A stretch of DNA of 64,000 bases from Piscirickettsiaceae bacterium (GTDB lineage: Bacteria > Pseudomonadota > Gammaproteobacteria > Nitrosococcales > Methylophagaceae): the NCBI GenBank assembly GCA_013215825.1, contig JABSQN010000001.1, positions 588,679-652,678 on the forward strand, given 5' to 3'. The notes under the pieces are model-generated. The model had not been told where the DNA came from and did no database searches. It worked only from the letters and a program-made list of their open reading frames with translations. Positions 1 through 9,152 of this stretch are shown here, in pieces. A program made the position numbers and the translations under genes. Positions within the stretch are counted from its first letter, which is position 1, and each line of letters opens with the position of its first letter.

Positions 1-96
1 GGACGTTATACAACTGTGAGTGTGGTTAATGCCATCTTTTTAGTTATTGCCTGTGATGCTGTCTTCTCGGTTATTTTAACTGAGTTAGGTATTTGA
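1..96 (+). CDS. MlaE-type ABC transporter permease (C-terminal end only)
   Basis: The frame is open from base 1 to a TGA at 94-96 and encodes the last 31 residues of a protein whose start lies outside the window. The tail is a hydrophobic helix (VVNAIFLVIACDAVFSVI) followed by a short polar end. This is the usual ending of MlaE/YrbE-type permeases, which work with an MCE protein and an ATPase in phospholipid transport between the membranes. The next three genes are exactly those partners, and the ATPase start codon overlaps this stop (TTGA). The identification rests on context and the short tail. Confidence 0.75.
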   Translation, partial: GRYTTVSVVNAIFLVIACDAVFSVILTELGI

Positions 97-860
97 ACAC
101 TCCTCTCATTACGGTAAAAGATATTGTCACTCAATTTGGTGATAATCTTGTACATAATGGTGTTAACTTGCATGTTAATCAGGGTGAGATATATGGCTTA
201 TTAGGTGGCAGTGGGTCTGGAAAATCAACATTATTAAAAGAAATGACACTGCTACTACAAGCGCAATCTGGTGAAATAACTATTCTGGGTAAGAGCCTTA
301 CACGCAGTAGTGAGGCGGATAAAGACTACTTACGTCAGCAGTGGGGAATTTTATTTCAAAATGGTGCCTTATTTTCATCTTTAACCGTGGCAGAAAATGT
401 AGCAATTAGTTTAAAAGAGTATACCGATATGCCGGTATCACTCATCAATGATATAGTCAGAATGAAAATAGATATGGTCGGTTTACCAAGTCATGTTGGA
501 TCGTTATATCCTGCGGAGTTAAGTGGAGGAATGGTTAAAAGAGCATCATTAGCAAGAGCATTAGCTCGAGATCCGAAATTATTATTTTTGGATGAGCCTA
601 CCTCAGGACTTGATCCTATTGGTGCCGAAGCCTTTGATTTATTAATACTTGAGTTACGAGCCATGTTAGATCTCACGGTGGTAATGGTGACACATGATTT
701 AGATTCAATATGGAGCACGGTAGATCGCTTGGCAGTTTTGGCCGATAAAAAAGTGATTGCAGAAGGAACATTAGATGAAGTTTGTCAGGTATCTCATCCT
801 GAGATAAAAGCATTTTTTGAAGGAGCGCGAGGACAAGTAAGGATGCAGAATGGAAAGTAA
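93..860 (+). CDS. ABC transporter ATP-binding protein, MlaF-like
   Basis: A 255-residue ABC ATPase that should power the MlaE-like permease encoded just upstream, moving lipid in the cell envelope. Walker A is GGSGSGKST at residues 38-46. The signature LSGGM lies near residue 152, and Walker B with the catalytic Glu is LLFLDEPTSGLDP near 168-180, followed by the switch His in VTHD. The chosen start is a TTG at 93 that overlaps the stop of the permease, which implies translational coupling. The next gene begins 11 bases before this one ends. The closest known relatives are MlaF and Ttg2A. I give no symbol because the operon lacks mlaC and mlaB. Confidence 0.93.
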   Translation: MNTPLITVKDIVTQFGDNLVHNGVNLHVNQGEIYGLLGGSGSGKSTLLKEMTLLLQAQSGEITILGKSLTRSSEADKDYLRQQWGILFQNGALFSSLTVAENVAISLKEYTDMPVSLINDIVRMKIDMVGLPSHVGSLYPAELSGGMVKRASLARALARDPKLLFLDEPTSGLDPIGAEAFDLLILELRAMLDLTVVMVTHDLDSIWSTVDRLAVLADKKVIAEGTLDEVCQVSHPEIKAFFEGARGQVRMQNGK

Positions 861-1842
861 ACTTAACTATACATTGGTAGGAATGTTTGTTGCACTATTA
901 CTAGCAAGCTTAACGCTATTTGTTTATTGGTTGGGAAAACATGATGGCAATCAGCAATATGATTATTATTATGTGTATATGACGGAGTCGGTGTCGGGCT
1001 TAAGTGCGGATGCTTCAGTAAAATATCTTGGGGTTGATGTGGGGTCAGTAACCAATATTGATATCAATCCTAACAACTCCGAGCAAGTTCAATTATTACT
1101 CCAAATTAGGCAGGGGATCCCCGTCAAATTAGATACTAAGGCGACGCTTAGATTTTATGGTGTAACCGGTCTTGCCTTCATTGAATTAATGGGGGGAGGA
1201 AAAGAATCACCGTTACTTAGACAAGATAAAACAGGGAATATTCCTGTTATTCAAGAAGCATCATCTACTTTCTCTAATATTGAAAAAACATTAAATTCTC
1301 TTGCCGCTAATTCGGCAGATGTTTTAGAAAAAATTGATCGATTGTTAAGCGCAGATAATTTAAACAATGTGAATGATATTTTACTAGAATCTAAATTTTT
1401 GCTTAAAGAATTAAGAGAAAAACAGCCTCAGATTACCAGTCTAATTGATACGGGAATTCTTGCCGGGAAAAGTATTGATGACGCCTTTAAGCAGATAACG
1501 GTTACTGCGGAGAGCGTTACTAAAATGGCGAAGGTGTTGGAAAATAGCGGTACAGTGATGAAAGCGCAATTTAGTAATACATTGCTAGAAATTGATGCTG
1601 CTTCTGTCAGTGTTGAGCAGATGGCCGATAGTTTTAAACATAACTATGCTGATGTCGGTCAAAATATTAGTGATGAGGTGAAGCAGAGTCTAAGCTTATT
1701 CAGACAATTACTGTATCAAATGGATGTTCTACTTGTTGAGCTGCAAGGAGCGACTAAAGCTATTGAGGAGAGTCCAAGTGATTTATTATTTAAACGTAGC
1801 CGACCTAAATTGGGACCCGGCGAGGAGGCCTTAAGTGAATAA
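850..1842 (+). CDS. MCE-domain (MlaD-family) periplasmic lipid-binding protein
   Basis: A 330-residue MCE protein with one N-terminal membrane anchor (residues about 7-28). The MCE domain follows at about 40-120, including the conserved VKYLGVDVGSV segment and the typical G-x-x-G-L-A-F-I-E stretch. The rest is a long helical tail of about 200 residues. E. coli MlaD is only about 183 residues, so this is a longer type whose helical tail may form a tube across the periplasm, as in other MCE proteins. It overlaps the ATPase gene by 11 bases and the next gene by 8 bases, so the operon is tightly coupled. It is probably the substrate-binding part of the transporter. Confidence 0.9.
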   Translation: MESKLNYTLVGMFVALLLASLTLFVYWLGKHDGNQQYDYYYVYMTESVSGLSADASVKYLGVDVGSVTNIDINPNNSEQVQLLLQIRQGIPVKLDTKATLRFYGVTGLAFIELMGGGKESPLLRQDKTGNIPVIQEASSTFSNIEKTLNSLAANSADVLEKIDRLLSADNLNNVNDILLESKFLLKELREKQPQITSLIDTGILAGKSIDDAFKQITVTAESVTKMAKVLENSGTVMKAQFSNTLLEIDAASVSVEQMADSFKHNYADVGQNISDEVKQSLSLFRQLLYQMDVLLVELQGATKAIEESPSDLLFKRSRPKLGPGEEALSE

Positions 1843-2461
1843 TAGATTACGAATTCTGTCGATTTTAATAATAATTAGCTTAGCAGGATGTAGCGTAATT
1901 AATCAGAAATCTAGCCCTGCTATTGATGTTTATACCCTTTCTCCTCTATTAGAAAAAGAATCTAAAATCACAGTTGATAATGCACCTGTACTTGCCTTAT
2001 CACCATTCCGTAGTTCTCGTGGTTTAATGAGTTCCGATATTATTTATAGAGATAATGAATATGCATTCAATAGTTATGCTTACAGTCGGTGGAGTGATAG
2101 CCCCGCAAAATTATTAGAGATTGCCGTACAACAATCTCTATCTCATAGGTCATATCTTAAGGCTGTTGTACCTACTCAAACAGGCGCTCATGCAAGACTG
2201 TTATTAGAAGCAACATTATTAGACTTTAGTCATCATATTCAAGGTGATGAACACTCCACAGGTCTAGTCGTGATCAGGTTTTATCTTATTGATGTTCAAA
2301 CTAAAACTATTCTAGCCACAAAAGAATTCTCTGCTGAAGTTACAGCGGAACCACGAAACGCTCAAGGAGCGACATCTGCGATTAATCTGGCCAGTAAGAA
2401 GGTAATTGAAGCGCTACATGATTGGTTAGAAGTACAAATATCGCATTTATCAGCAGAATAA
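1835..2461 (+). CDS. ABC-type transport auxiliary lipoprotein (PqiC/YmbA-like)
   Basis: A 208-residue lipoprotein with a lipobox (LAGC, acylated Cys about residue 19). The YTLSPL motif near residue 33 and the later layout match the ABC_trans_aux family, whose members include PqiC. It starts at a GTG inside the end of the MCE gene. Being last in a permease-ATPase-MCE operon, it is likely the outer-membrane end of the lipid transport path, the role proposed for PqiC. The transporter is therefore closer in composition to Pqi/Let-type systems than to the Mla set with MlaC and MlaB. Confidence 0.82.
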   Translation: MNNRLRILSILIIISLAGCSVINQKSSPAIDVYTLSPLLEKESKITVDNAPVLALSPFRSSRGLMSSDIIYRDNEYAFNSYAYSRWSDSPAKLLEIAVQQSLSHRSYLKAVVPTQTGAHARLLLEATLLDFSHHIQGDEHSTGLVVIRFYLIDVQTKTILATKEFSAEVTAEPRNAQGATSAINLASKKVIEALHDWLEVQISHLSAE

Positions 2462-2536
2462 CATTGGGTCTTAATAGCAGATTCCTGCTAATATAGTGCC
2501 CATTTTATGCGTGTTTTATAGAGTTGTTTTTAGATA

Positions 2537-3289
2537 ATGAGAATCCTGATCAGTAATGATGATGGCTATATGGCTGAAGGCCTTACCGCCTTGGCGGAAG
2601 CAATGGCGACTTTAGGTGAAATTACCGTTGTCGCACCCGATAGAAATCGTAGTGGTGCTAGTAATTCCTTGACCTTAGAAAATCCCTTGCGTGTTAACCA
2701 ATTGGATAACGGAATTTACCGTGTTGAAGGCACGCCAACGGACTGTGTGCATTTAGCGATTACCGGCCTATTAGATGAAGAACCAGATATGGTGATTGCA
2801 GGCATTAATGCGGGAGCTAATTTGGGGGATGATGTGTTGTATTCAGGCACGGTTGCCGCGGCAATAGAAGGGCGATTTCTTGGTTTGCCTGCTCTTGCAA
2901 TTTCACTGAATGGTCATACTGCAACACATTATGAAACAGCCGCTTGGGTGGCTAAAAAGTTAGTTCAGAAACTGCAAACATCTTCTTTGCCTGCTGATAC
3001 GATTTTAAATGTTAATGTGCCCGATATTCCCATTGATCAAATTACTGGCTTTGAAAGTACGCGATTAGGTCGGCGACATAAAGCCGAACCTGTTATTAAG
3101 GAATTAGATCCGCGTGGTCGGCCGATGTATTGGGTTGGGCCTGCCGGCGAAGAAGAAGATGCCGGTCCTGGTACTGACTTTAATGCAATTAATCGCAACG
3201 CTGTTTCAATCACACCATTACAAATCGATTTAACTCGTTATGATGCGATTGATGGTGTGGCAAACTGGTTGCAGGGAATCGAAAAATGA
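2537..3289 (+). CDS. surE: 5'/3'-nucleotidase SurE
   Basis: A 250-residue survival protein SurE, a metal-dependent phosphatase of nucleoside monophosphates. The N-terminal [11 protein letters not shown] carries the paired metal-binding Asp residues (8 and 9). The later [20 protein letters not shown] segment holds the conserved metal-binding Asn and the Ser-Gly-Thr loop. Length matches the family. The stop overlaps the start of pcm (ATGA), the classical surE-pcm arrangement of gammaproteobacteria, so they are probably one transcript with yqaA and nlpD. Confidence 0.97.
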   Translation: MRILISNDDGYMAEGLTALAEAMATLGEITVVAPDRNRSGASNSLTLENPLRVNQLDNGIYRVEGTPTDCVHLAITGLLDEEPDMVIAGINAGANLGDDVLYSGTVAAAIEGRFLGLPALAISLNGHTATHYETAAWVAKKLVQKLQTSSLPADTILNVNVPDIPIDQITGFESTRLGRRHKAEPVIKELDPRGRPMYWVGPAGEEEDAGPGTDFNAINRNAVSITPLQIDLTRYDAIDGVANWLQGIEK

Positions 3290-3942
3290 TACCGAATCAA
3301 CGCGGTATTGGAATGACATCTCAGCGAACGCGTGATCGTTTAATTGCACGATTGAAAGAGCAGGGTATTCAAAGCCTTGATGTCTTATCTGTCATCAAAG
3401 ATCTTCCTCGTCATTTATTTGTTGATGAAGCCTTAGCTAGTCGATCTTATGAAGATACGGCATTACCAATAGGTCATGGACAAACTATTTCACAACCCTT
3501 TATTGTCGCCAGAATGACGGAAATATTATTGGAAGGGTTGCCGAAAAAGAAAGTATTGGAAGTAGGTACAGGATCGGGTTATCAAACAGCGGTACTTTCA
3601 CGTTTAGTTGATCGTATATTTAGTGTTGAACGAATTTCTCCCTTACAAAATCAAGCACGGGAACGTTTCTATCAATTGAAGCTGAATAATATTAAATTAA
3701 AACACAGTGATGGTAGTTGGGGCTGGCCTCAACATGCGCCTTATGATGGCATTATTGTGACCTGTGCACCGGAACAAGTACCAGAAGAATTATTACGACA
3801 ACTTGCACCTGGTGGACGTTTAGTTATTCCTGTTGGTGGTGTTAGTCAGTCACTGCGCGTTATAGACCGAAATGGCAATACATTTGAAGAAACTGAGTTA
3901 GATGCGGTGAGCTTTGTGCCGCTATTATCAGGGCAGATTTAA
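3286..3942 (+). CDS. pcm: Protein-L-isoaspartate O-methyltransferase
   Basis: A 218-residue enzyme that methylates isoaspartyl residues in damaged proteins with S-adenosylmethionine, starting their repair. The SAM-binding motif I is [16 protein letters not shown] near residues 84-99. The substrate-site loop is [15 protein letters not shown]. It overlaps surE by four bases. The ATG at 3286 is used because of this coupling; an in-frame ATG at 3313 would give a version nearer the usual 208-210 residues. The yqaA start overlaps the final base of the stop. Confidence 0.96.
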   Translation: MIPNQRGIGMTSQRTRDRLIARLKEQGIQSLDVLSVIKDLPRHLFVDEALASRSYEDTALPIGHGQTISQPFIVARMTEILLEGLPKKKVLEVGTGSGYQTAVLSRLVDRIFSVERISPLQNQARERFYQLKLNNIKLKHSDGSWGWPQHAPYDGIIVTCAPEQVPEELLRQLAPGGRLVIPVGGVSQSLRVIDRNGNTFEETELDAVSFVPLLSGQI

Positions 3943-4517
3943 TGGGGATCTTCTCATCACTATATACGCGAGTGATGCGGTGGTCTCGGCATCAATATGC
4001 AACATATTTCTTAGCTTTAGTGAGCTTTAGCGAATCCTCTTTCTTTTTAATACCACCCGATGTCATGCTGGCGCCGATGACATTAGCCAAGCCTGAAAAA
4101 GCATGGTTTTATGCTGGACTGACAACGATAAGCTCTGTTTTAGGTGGCTTATTAGGCTACTTTATAGGTTCATTTGCGTTTCAATTTATTGAGCCTTGGT
4201 TACTCTCACTACACTATATGGATGCTTTTCATATCGCAGAGAGTTGGTTTGAAAAATGGGGGTTCTGGGCGATATTCCTAGCTGGATTTACACCAATACC
4301 CTATAAGGTATTTACCATTGCATCAGGCACATTAGGCATGGCACTAATTCCCTTTATTGTAGGTTCTACTATTGGACGAGGTGCACGCTTCTTTCTTGTA
4401 GCAGGCTTAATGCGATGGGGGGGTGAGAAGTTGGAATCTCAATTACATGGATGGATCGATCGAATCGGTTGGGCAACGATTATTCTTGGTATTGTAGGTT
4501 ATATTCTGTTGCGTTAA
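3942..4517 (+). CDS. YqaA/DedA-family (VTT domain) membrane protein
   Basis: A 191-residue inner-membrane protein with several hydrophobic segments (about residues 38-58, 60-80, 105-125, 140-160 and 170-190). The F-x-P-I-P-Y-K motif (GFTPIPYKVFTIASG) is typical of the SNARE-associated/DedA family, whose members include lipid scramblases and transporters. YqaA-type proteins are commonly encoded between pcm and nlpD, as here. It starts on the last base of the pcm stop and ends directly before nlpD, so the four genes read as one operon. The substrate is unknown. Confidence 0.88.
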   Translation: MGIFSSLYTRVMRWSRHQYATYFLALVSFSESSFFLIPPDVMLAPMTLAKPEKAWFYAGLTTISSVLGGLLGYFIGSFAFQFIEPWLLSLHYMDAFHIAESWFEKWGFWAIFLAGFTPIPYKVFTIASGTLGMALIPFIVGSTIGRGARFFLVAGLMRWGGEKLESQLHGWIDRIGWATIILGIVGYILLR

Positions 4518-5258
4518 ATGATGAGAGTATTTCTAATATTACTCATGTTTATATTATCCGCTTGTGGTGGTAGTCAAACCGTAGCACCTGTGGGAACTCA
4601 AGGATATAAATACAGCCAAGCCAAAACAAGTCAAAGTAAACATACGATATCGCAAGCCCCGAAGACTTATAACGTAAAAAAGGGTGACACCTTATATTCC
4701 ATTAGTTGGCGTTATGGTATGGATTATAAAACAATCGCTAAAATTAATAATATTCGTTCACCATACAATATTTATGTCGGACAAAAATTGACGTTTAAAT
4801 CATCACGTAAAGTAACAAAAACAAGCACATGGACTAAGAAAAAAACGGGTTCCACTAAAACAACAAAGGCAAATACCACAAATCAACGATTAACTTGGCG
4901 TTGGCCGACAAAAGGTAAGCTCATTTCGACCTACTCAAAAAATGCAGCAGGTCGAAAAGGAATCAATATTTCCGGTCAATCAGGTCAGAAAATTATTGCC
5001 GCGGCATCTGGCAAAGTTGTTTACAGCGGTAATGGGCTACCCAGGTATGGTAATTTATTGATTATTAAACATAATGAAGTTTATTTAAGTGCCTATGCAC
5101 ATAATAAAACCTTGTTAGTCAAAGAGGGGCAATACGTAAAGTCAGGCCAAAGAATCGCTACATTAGGACGAACAGGAACCCAGAAAAATCAATTACATTT
5201 TGAGATTAGGCGTAATGGAAAACCTGTTGATCCTTTACGGTTTTTACCTAAGAAATAG
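4518..5258 (+). CDS. nlpD: Lipoprotein NlpD, amidase activator (LysM plus degenerate M23 domain)
   Basis: A 246-residue lipoprotein with a lipobox (LSAC, Cys at about 16). A LysM peptidoglycan-binding domain spans about 50-95 (YNVKKGDTLYSISWRYGM), followed by a Thr/Lys-rich linker and a C-terminal LytM/M23 fold (about 130-246). The zinc-binding residues of active M23 enzymes are gone: the first His-x-x-x-Asp position reads KGINIS, and the final His-x-His reads QLHFE. This loss is typical of NlpD and EnvC, which activate the cell-wall amidase AmiC/AmiB during division instead of cutting themselves. In many gammaproteobacteria rpoS follows nlpD; here it does not. Confidence 0.92.
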   Translation: MMRVFLILLMFILSACGGSQTVAPVGTQGYKYSQAKTSQSKHTISQAPKTYNVKKGDTLYSISWRYGMDYKTIAKINNIRSPYNIYVGQKLTFKSSRKVTKTSTWTKKKTGSTKTTKANTTNQRLTWRWPTKGKLISTYSKNAAGRKGINISGQSGQKIIAAASGKVVYSGNGLPRYGNLLIIKHNEVYLSAYAHNKTLLVKEGQYVKSGQRIATLGRTGTQKNQLHFEIRRNGKPVDPLRFLPKK

Positions 5259-5260
5259 CT

Positions 5261-5473
5261 TATACCCATTATCATTTAAGCGGCAGGTTTTAGCTGCTTG
5301 TAATGGCTCTGATAGTAAGACATATTATTGATGTAATAGTTATTCATCTCTCTGGATGGAGTGTATGCAAGAAATGCAGGAGCTATTTTTTTGTCTATTG
5401 CTCAATAATATAACGCAGCTAGCACAGCCAGTATATGTGTTTCAAAGCTGAAAGTTGGATGGTCATGGGTATA
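5261..5473 (+). repeat. Palindromic MITE-like element between nlpD and prfB
   Basis: The 285-base gap between nlpD and prfB holds no gene. A 20-base sequence at 5261-5280 (TATACCCATTATCATTTAAG) returns inverted at 5454-5473 with five mismatches. Weaker internal complementarity exists between the TTAGCTGC near 5290-5297 and the GCAGCTAG near 5414-5421. A third related copy of the end motif lies at 47095-47114. This looks like a small non-coding mobile element or a paired palindromic repeat. No transposase is present. Confidence 0.45.
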
Positions 5474-5543
5474 TAGGATGGCAATATAAGCTACAATACA
5501 GGCCATTATTTGATAGTAATATAAAGTTAAAGAGGAATTTACC

Positions 5544-6639
5544 TTGGAATTAGGTGCTACAACACAGCGAATTAAAGATCTTCGAGGTCGTAGTGACGAT
5601 CTTAGGGGGTATCTTTGACTATGATATTAAGGCTGAACAATTAGTAGAAGTATCACTAGAACTGGAATCCCCTACCGTTTGGGATGATCCTGAACGTGCA
5701 CAACGACTGGGGAAAGAGCGAGTTAGTTTAGAGCGCATTGTTACAACGTTATCGAATCATCGAGCCACTCTTGAAGATGCTAAAGAATTGCTAGATATGG
5801 CAGTTGAAGAGCAAGATCAAGACACCTTTGATGCAATACAAACTGATTTAGATGAATTAGAAACCGCACTGGCTAAGCTAGAGTTCCAACGCATGTTTTC
5901 TGGCAAGATGGATGCGAATAATGCCTATCTTGATATTCAATCTGGCTCAGGTGGTACTGAGGCACAAGATTGGGCGAACATGGTGCTACGGATGTATTTA
6001 CGCTGGGGTGATGCGCAAGGTTTTAAAGTTGAATTAGTGGAAACATCATCGGGTGAAGTGGCTGGAATTAAGAGTGCGACTATTCATTTCGAAGGTGAGT
6101 ATGCCTTTGGGTTGCTACGTACTGAAACTGGCGTACACCGCTTAGTACGTAAGTCCCCCTTTGATTCCAGTGCCAAACGACATACTTCTTTTTGTTCAGT
6201 ATTTGTTTATCCAGAAGTGGATGATGATATTGATATCGAAATCAACAAATCGGATCTTCGAGTGGATACGTATCGTGCCAGTGGTGCGGGTGGACAGCAT
6301 ATTAATAAGACTGATTCAGCGGTGCGGATCACGCATTTACCGACCAATACCGTTGTGCAATGTCAATCTCAACGTTCTCAACATAAGAATCGAGATACAG
6401 CAATGAGCTTATTAAAAGCAAAGTTGTATGAACTTGAATTATTGAAACAAAATGAAGAAAAACAGGTAGCAGAAGATGGCAAAGCCGATATTGGCTGGGG
6501 AAGCCAAATTCGTTCTTATGTATTGGATCAATCACGCATTAAAGATTTACGCACCAATGTTGAAACTGGCAATACCCAGGCTGTTTTAGATGGTGATTTA
6601 GACTTATTTATTCAAGCATCCTTGAAATCAGGACTATAA
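5544..6639 (+). CDS. prfB: Peptide chain release factor 2 (programmed +1 frameshift)
   Basis: RF2 ends translation at UGA and UAA. The first 24 codons run from a TTG at 5544, which has AGAGGA seven bases upstream. They end at an in-frame TGA at 5616-5618, and the remaining 340 residues are read in the +1 frame from GAC at 5617, giving 364 residues (E. coli RF2 has 365). The stop-codon-reading tripeptide SPF is present ([12 protein letters not shown]), as is the catalytic GGQ ([13 protein letters not shown]). An ATG-less start inside the +1 frame near 5554 is not real. lysS follows two bases after the stop, the same prfB-lysS pair as in E. coli. Confidence 0.97.
5604..5619 (+). promoter_or_regulatory. 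RF2 autoregulatory +1 frameshift site
   Basis: The sequence AGGGGG-TAT-CTT-TGA-C carries the three known parts of the prfB recoding site: an internal Shine-Dalgarno-like AGGGGG (5604-5609), the slippery codon CTT (5613-5615), and TGA followed by C, a poor termination context. When RF2 is scarce the ribosome slips one base forward at CTT and makes more RF2. Both zero and +1 frames match RF2 on either side. Confidence 0.96.
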
Positions 6640-6641
6640 AA

Positions 6642-8135
6642 ATGACAAACGAAGTAGAACAAGACGAAAACCGACTTATTGCACAACGCCGTGAAAAGTT
6701 AGCTGAGTTACGTGAGAAGGGCAATGCCTTTCCTAATGATTTTCGTCGTGATGTAATGAATGCCGAGCTGGCGGTTGAATATGAAAACACCTCAGCAGAA
6801 GATTTAAAAGAAACACCTCGACGGGTCAAAATCGCCGGTCGATTAATGACCAAGCGGGTAATGGGCAAGGCAAGTTTTGCTAATATTCGTGATATGTCTG
6901 GCAATATGCAGTTATATGTTAAGCGAGATAACCTAGCTGAAGGGGTTTATGCTGATTTTAAACGCTGGGATTTAGGCGATATTATTGCGGCAGAAGGTAC
7001 GATGTTTCGCACGCAAAAAGGCGAACTATCAGTGTTGGTTGATGATATTCGCTTGTTAACAAAATCACTTCGTCCCTTGCCTGAAAAATTCCATGGTTTA
7101 TCGGATCAAGAAACACGTTATCGTCAGCGTTATGTTGATTTGATTATGAATGAAGTGAGTCGAAATACCTTTATTATTCGCACCAAAGTGATTGATGGTA
7201 TTCGTCGCTTCTTGATGGCAAGAAATTATTTAGAAGTTGAAACGCCAATGATGCATGTCATCCCTGGTGGCGCAACAGCACGGCCTTTTACTACCCATCA
7301 TAATGCTTTAGATATGCCATTATTTTTACGTGTTGCCCCTGAGTTATATTTAAAGCGCTTAGTGGTGGGTGGATTTGAGCGAGTATTTGAAATCAATCGT
7401 AATTTTCGCAATGAAGGCTTATCAACTCGTCATAATCCAGAATTTACCATGGTTGAATTTTATCAAGCTTATGCAGATTATGAGGACTTGATGGATTTAA
7501 CTGAAGAAATGCTACGCACGGTGACTCAAGATGTATTGGGAACATCACAAGTGCATTACCAAGGTACTGATTTAGATTTTGGAAAACCATTCCATCGCAT
7601 GACCATTATTGAGTCAATCTTGCATTTTAATGCTGATATTACGACGGAACAGTTATCGACATTAGAAGCGGCGACGGTGATTGCAAAAGGGCTAGGCATT
7701 CCACTTAAAGATAGCTACGGTTTAGGCAAAGTTCAAATTGAGATCTTTGAAAAAACTGTAGAACATCGCTTGATGGAACCGACTTTTATTACCGCTTATC
7801 CAACCGAAGTTTCACCTTTGGCACGACGTAGTGATAATGATCCTTTTGTTACCGATCGTTTTGAATTTTTTGTTGGTGGACGTGAAATTGCTAATGGCTT
7901 CTCAGAGCTGAATGACTCTGAAGATCAGGCTGAACGATTCAAAGCTCAAGTGGCTGAGAAAGAGGCGGGTGATGATGAAGCAATGCATTTTGATGATGAT
8001 TATATCCGTGCATTGGAATACGGTATGCCACCAACAGCGGGCGAGGGGATTGGTATTGATCGCTTAGTCATGTTGCTGACAGATTCGCCATCCATTCGTG
8101 ATGTATTACTGTTCCCACATATGCGACCAGAATAA
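6642..8135 (+). CDS. lysS: Lysyl-tRNA synthetase, class II
   Basis: A 497-residue enzyme that charges tRNA-Lys. An N-terminal anticodon-binding OB fold (about 60-150) is followed by the class II catalytic core. Motif 2 is [15 protein letters not shown] (near 258-272) and motif 3 is [13 protein letters not shown] near the C-terminus. Length matches E. coli LysS (505). It starts two bases after prfB, so the two are co-transcribed, and a bidirectional terminator follows. Confidence 0.97.
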   Translation: MTNEVEQDENRLIAQRREKLAELREKGNAFPNDFRRDVMNAELAVEYENTSAEDLKETPRRVKIAGRLMTKRVMGKASFANIRDMSGNMQLYVKRDNLAEGVYADFKRWDLGDIIAAEGTMFRTQKGELSVLVDDIRLLTKSLRPLPEKFHGLSDQETRYRQRYVDLIMNEVSRNTFIIRTKVIDGIRRFLMARNYLEVETPMMHVIPGGATARPFTTHHNALDMPLFLRVAPELYLKRLVVGGFERVFEINRNFRNEGLSTRHNPEFTMVEFYQAYADYEDLMDLTEEMLRTVTQDVLGTSQVHYQGTDLDFGKPFHRMTIIESILHFNADITTEQLSTLEAATVIAKGLGIPLKDSYGLGKVQIEIFEKTVEHRLMEPTFITAYPTEVSPLARRSDNDPFVTDRFEFFVGGREIANGFSELNDSEDQAERFKAQVAEKEAGDDEAMHFDDDYIRALEYGMPPTAGEGIGIDRLVMLLTDSPSIRDVLLFPHMRPE

Positions 8136-8164
8136 TACGACACATTCAAAGACTTCAACTTATA

Positions 8165-8202
8165 AAAAAAGCCACTACTTCATCAGAAATAGTGGCTTTT
8201 TT
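8165..8202. terminator. Bidirectional intrinsic terminator between lysS and the HDOD gene
   Basis: The stem AAAAAAGCCACTA (8165-8177) pairs perfectly with TAGTGGCTTTTTT (8190-8202) around a 12-base loop. It gives a T-run on either strand, so it can end both lysS (plus) and the convergent HDOD gene (minus). Confidence 0.9.
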
Positions 8203-8222
8203 ATTATCAATGAATAATGTTG

Positions 8223-9059
8223 TTAGAAGCCAAATAAAGCCATTGCTTCTGCATATTCTTCACTATTCTCATCCAATTCAACAAGATTAATATTGGTATC
8301 AACACCCAATTTAGCAAAGGCAGGTACCGCATTTAATACTTCTACACCGAGTGCATGTTCAGTATTAATATGGCTTTGTAGATTGGCAACTTGCACTATA
8401 TCAACAAGATCAGGACTTGTACTATTGCGTTCTAAGTTTTCATGTTCAGCTGTCACAGCAATTAAACTTTCAGGAAAGCCCCAGCTTTCTAAAATGGCAG
8501 CGCCAACGCGGCAGTGGAGATTGGTAAGTACGGTATCTAAAGCAACGGTATTACTGAGTAATTTAGGCTTGTCTTCCGCTTTCATTAAAATAGGCAGCTT
8601 ACCAATATCATGAATAAGACCAGCCAGCATTGCCTCATCTTTTTTAATGCCCGGCTGTTTGGCGGCTAAGACCTGACAAATAGCCGAAACCTCTATGCTG
8701 TGTTCCCACAAGTCATGTAAGCGTTTTTCTAGGCGATTAGAGGTTGCTTGGAACATTTGTTCCATAACAAGACTCGTTACTAAGTTTTTCACTAGCACCT
8801 GACCAAGACGCGATACAGCCATTTGAATGCTATCAATAGACATTCTCCCACGATAAAGAGGGCTATTAGCTACCTTTAATAAGCGAGCAGATAAAGCAGT
8901 ATCGGTAACAATAATATCAGATACTTCGGCGGCTGATGTTTCTGGATCATCAACAACTTCACGTACTTTAAGGGCAACTTCTGGCAAGGTAGGCAAGACT
9001 AAAGTGCCATTTTTCATGTCGGCTAATATTTCGTTATAAAACTCTTCTTGATCGGTCAT
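8223..9059 (-). CDS. HDOD-domain protein (signalling, HD-related)
   Basis: A 278-residue cytoplasmic protein made almost entirely of an HDOD domain (about 15-215), recognised by LPTLPEVALKVREVVDDP and LAGLIHDIGKLPIL. HDOD proteins are relatives of HD phosphohydrolases and often act in two-component, c-di-GMP or stress signalling. The HD pair is visible (H150-D151 region), but most HDOD members are thought to lack hydrolase activity. It stands alone on the minus strand between lysS and alaC, so the context gives no partner. The exact role is unknown. Confidence 0.85.
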   Translation of the reverse strand: MTDQEEFYNEILADMKNGTLVLPTLPEVALKVREVVDDPETSAAEVSDIIVTDTALSARLLKVANSPLYRGRMSIDSIQMAVSRLGQVLVKNLVTSLVMEQMFQATSNRLEKRLHDLWEHSIEVSAICQVLAAKQPGIKKDEAMLAGLIHDIGKLPILMKAEDKPKLLSNTVALDTVLTNLHCRVGAAILESWGFPESLIAVTAEHENLERNSTSPDLVDIVQVANLQSHINTEHALGVEVLNAVPAFAKLGVDTNINLVELDENSEEYAEAMALFGF

Positions 9060-9152
9060 GATATTAGTTCTGTATAATAAGATTTAAGTGTTAACTATTT
9101 TCAGTTATTTTGCTTGGCTTGCCAAGTTATTTTGCTATTTTCAGGTGTTAAG

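Noticed and set aside
5554-5616. A separate in-frame N-terminus for prfB reading in the +1 frame before the TGA
   Set aside because: The zero-frame sequence before the TGA matches RF2 and the recoding site is complete; the +1-frame peptide upstream has no similarity.
9114-9152. N-terminal extension of the alaC product from a TTG at 9114
   Set aside because: The extra 13 residues have no counterpart in relatives, and the TTG at 9153 has a better ribosome site.
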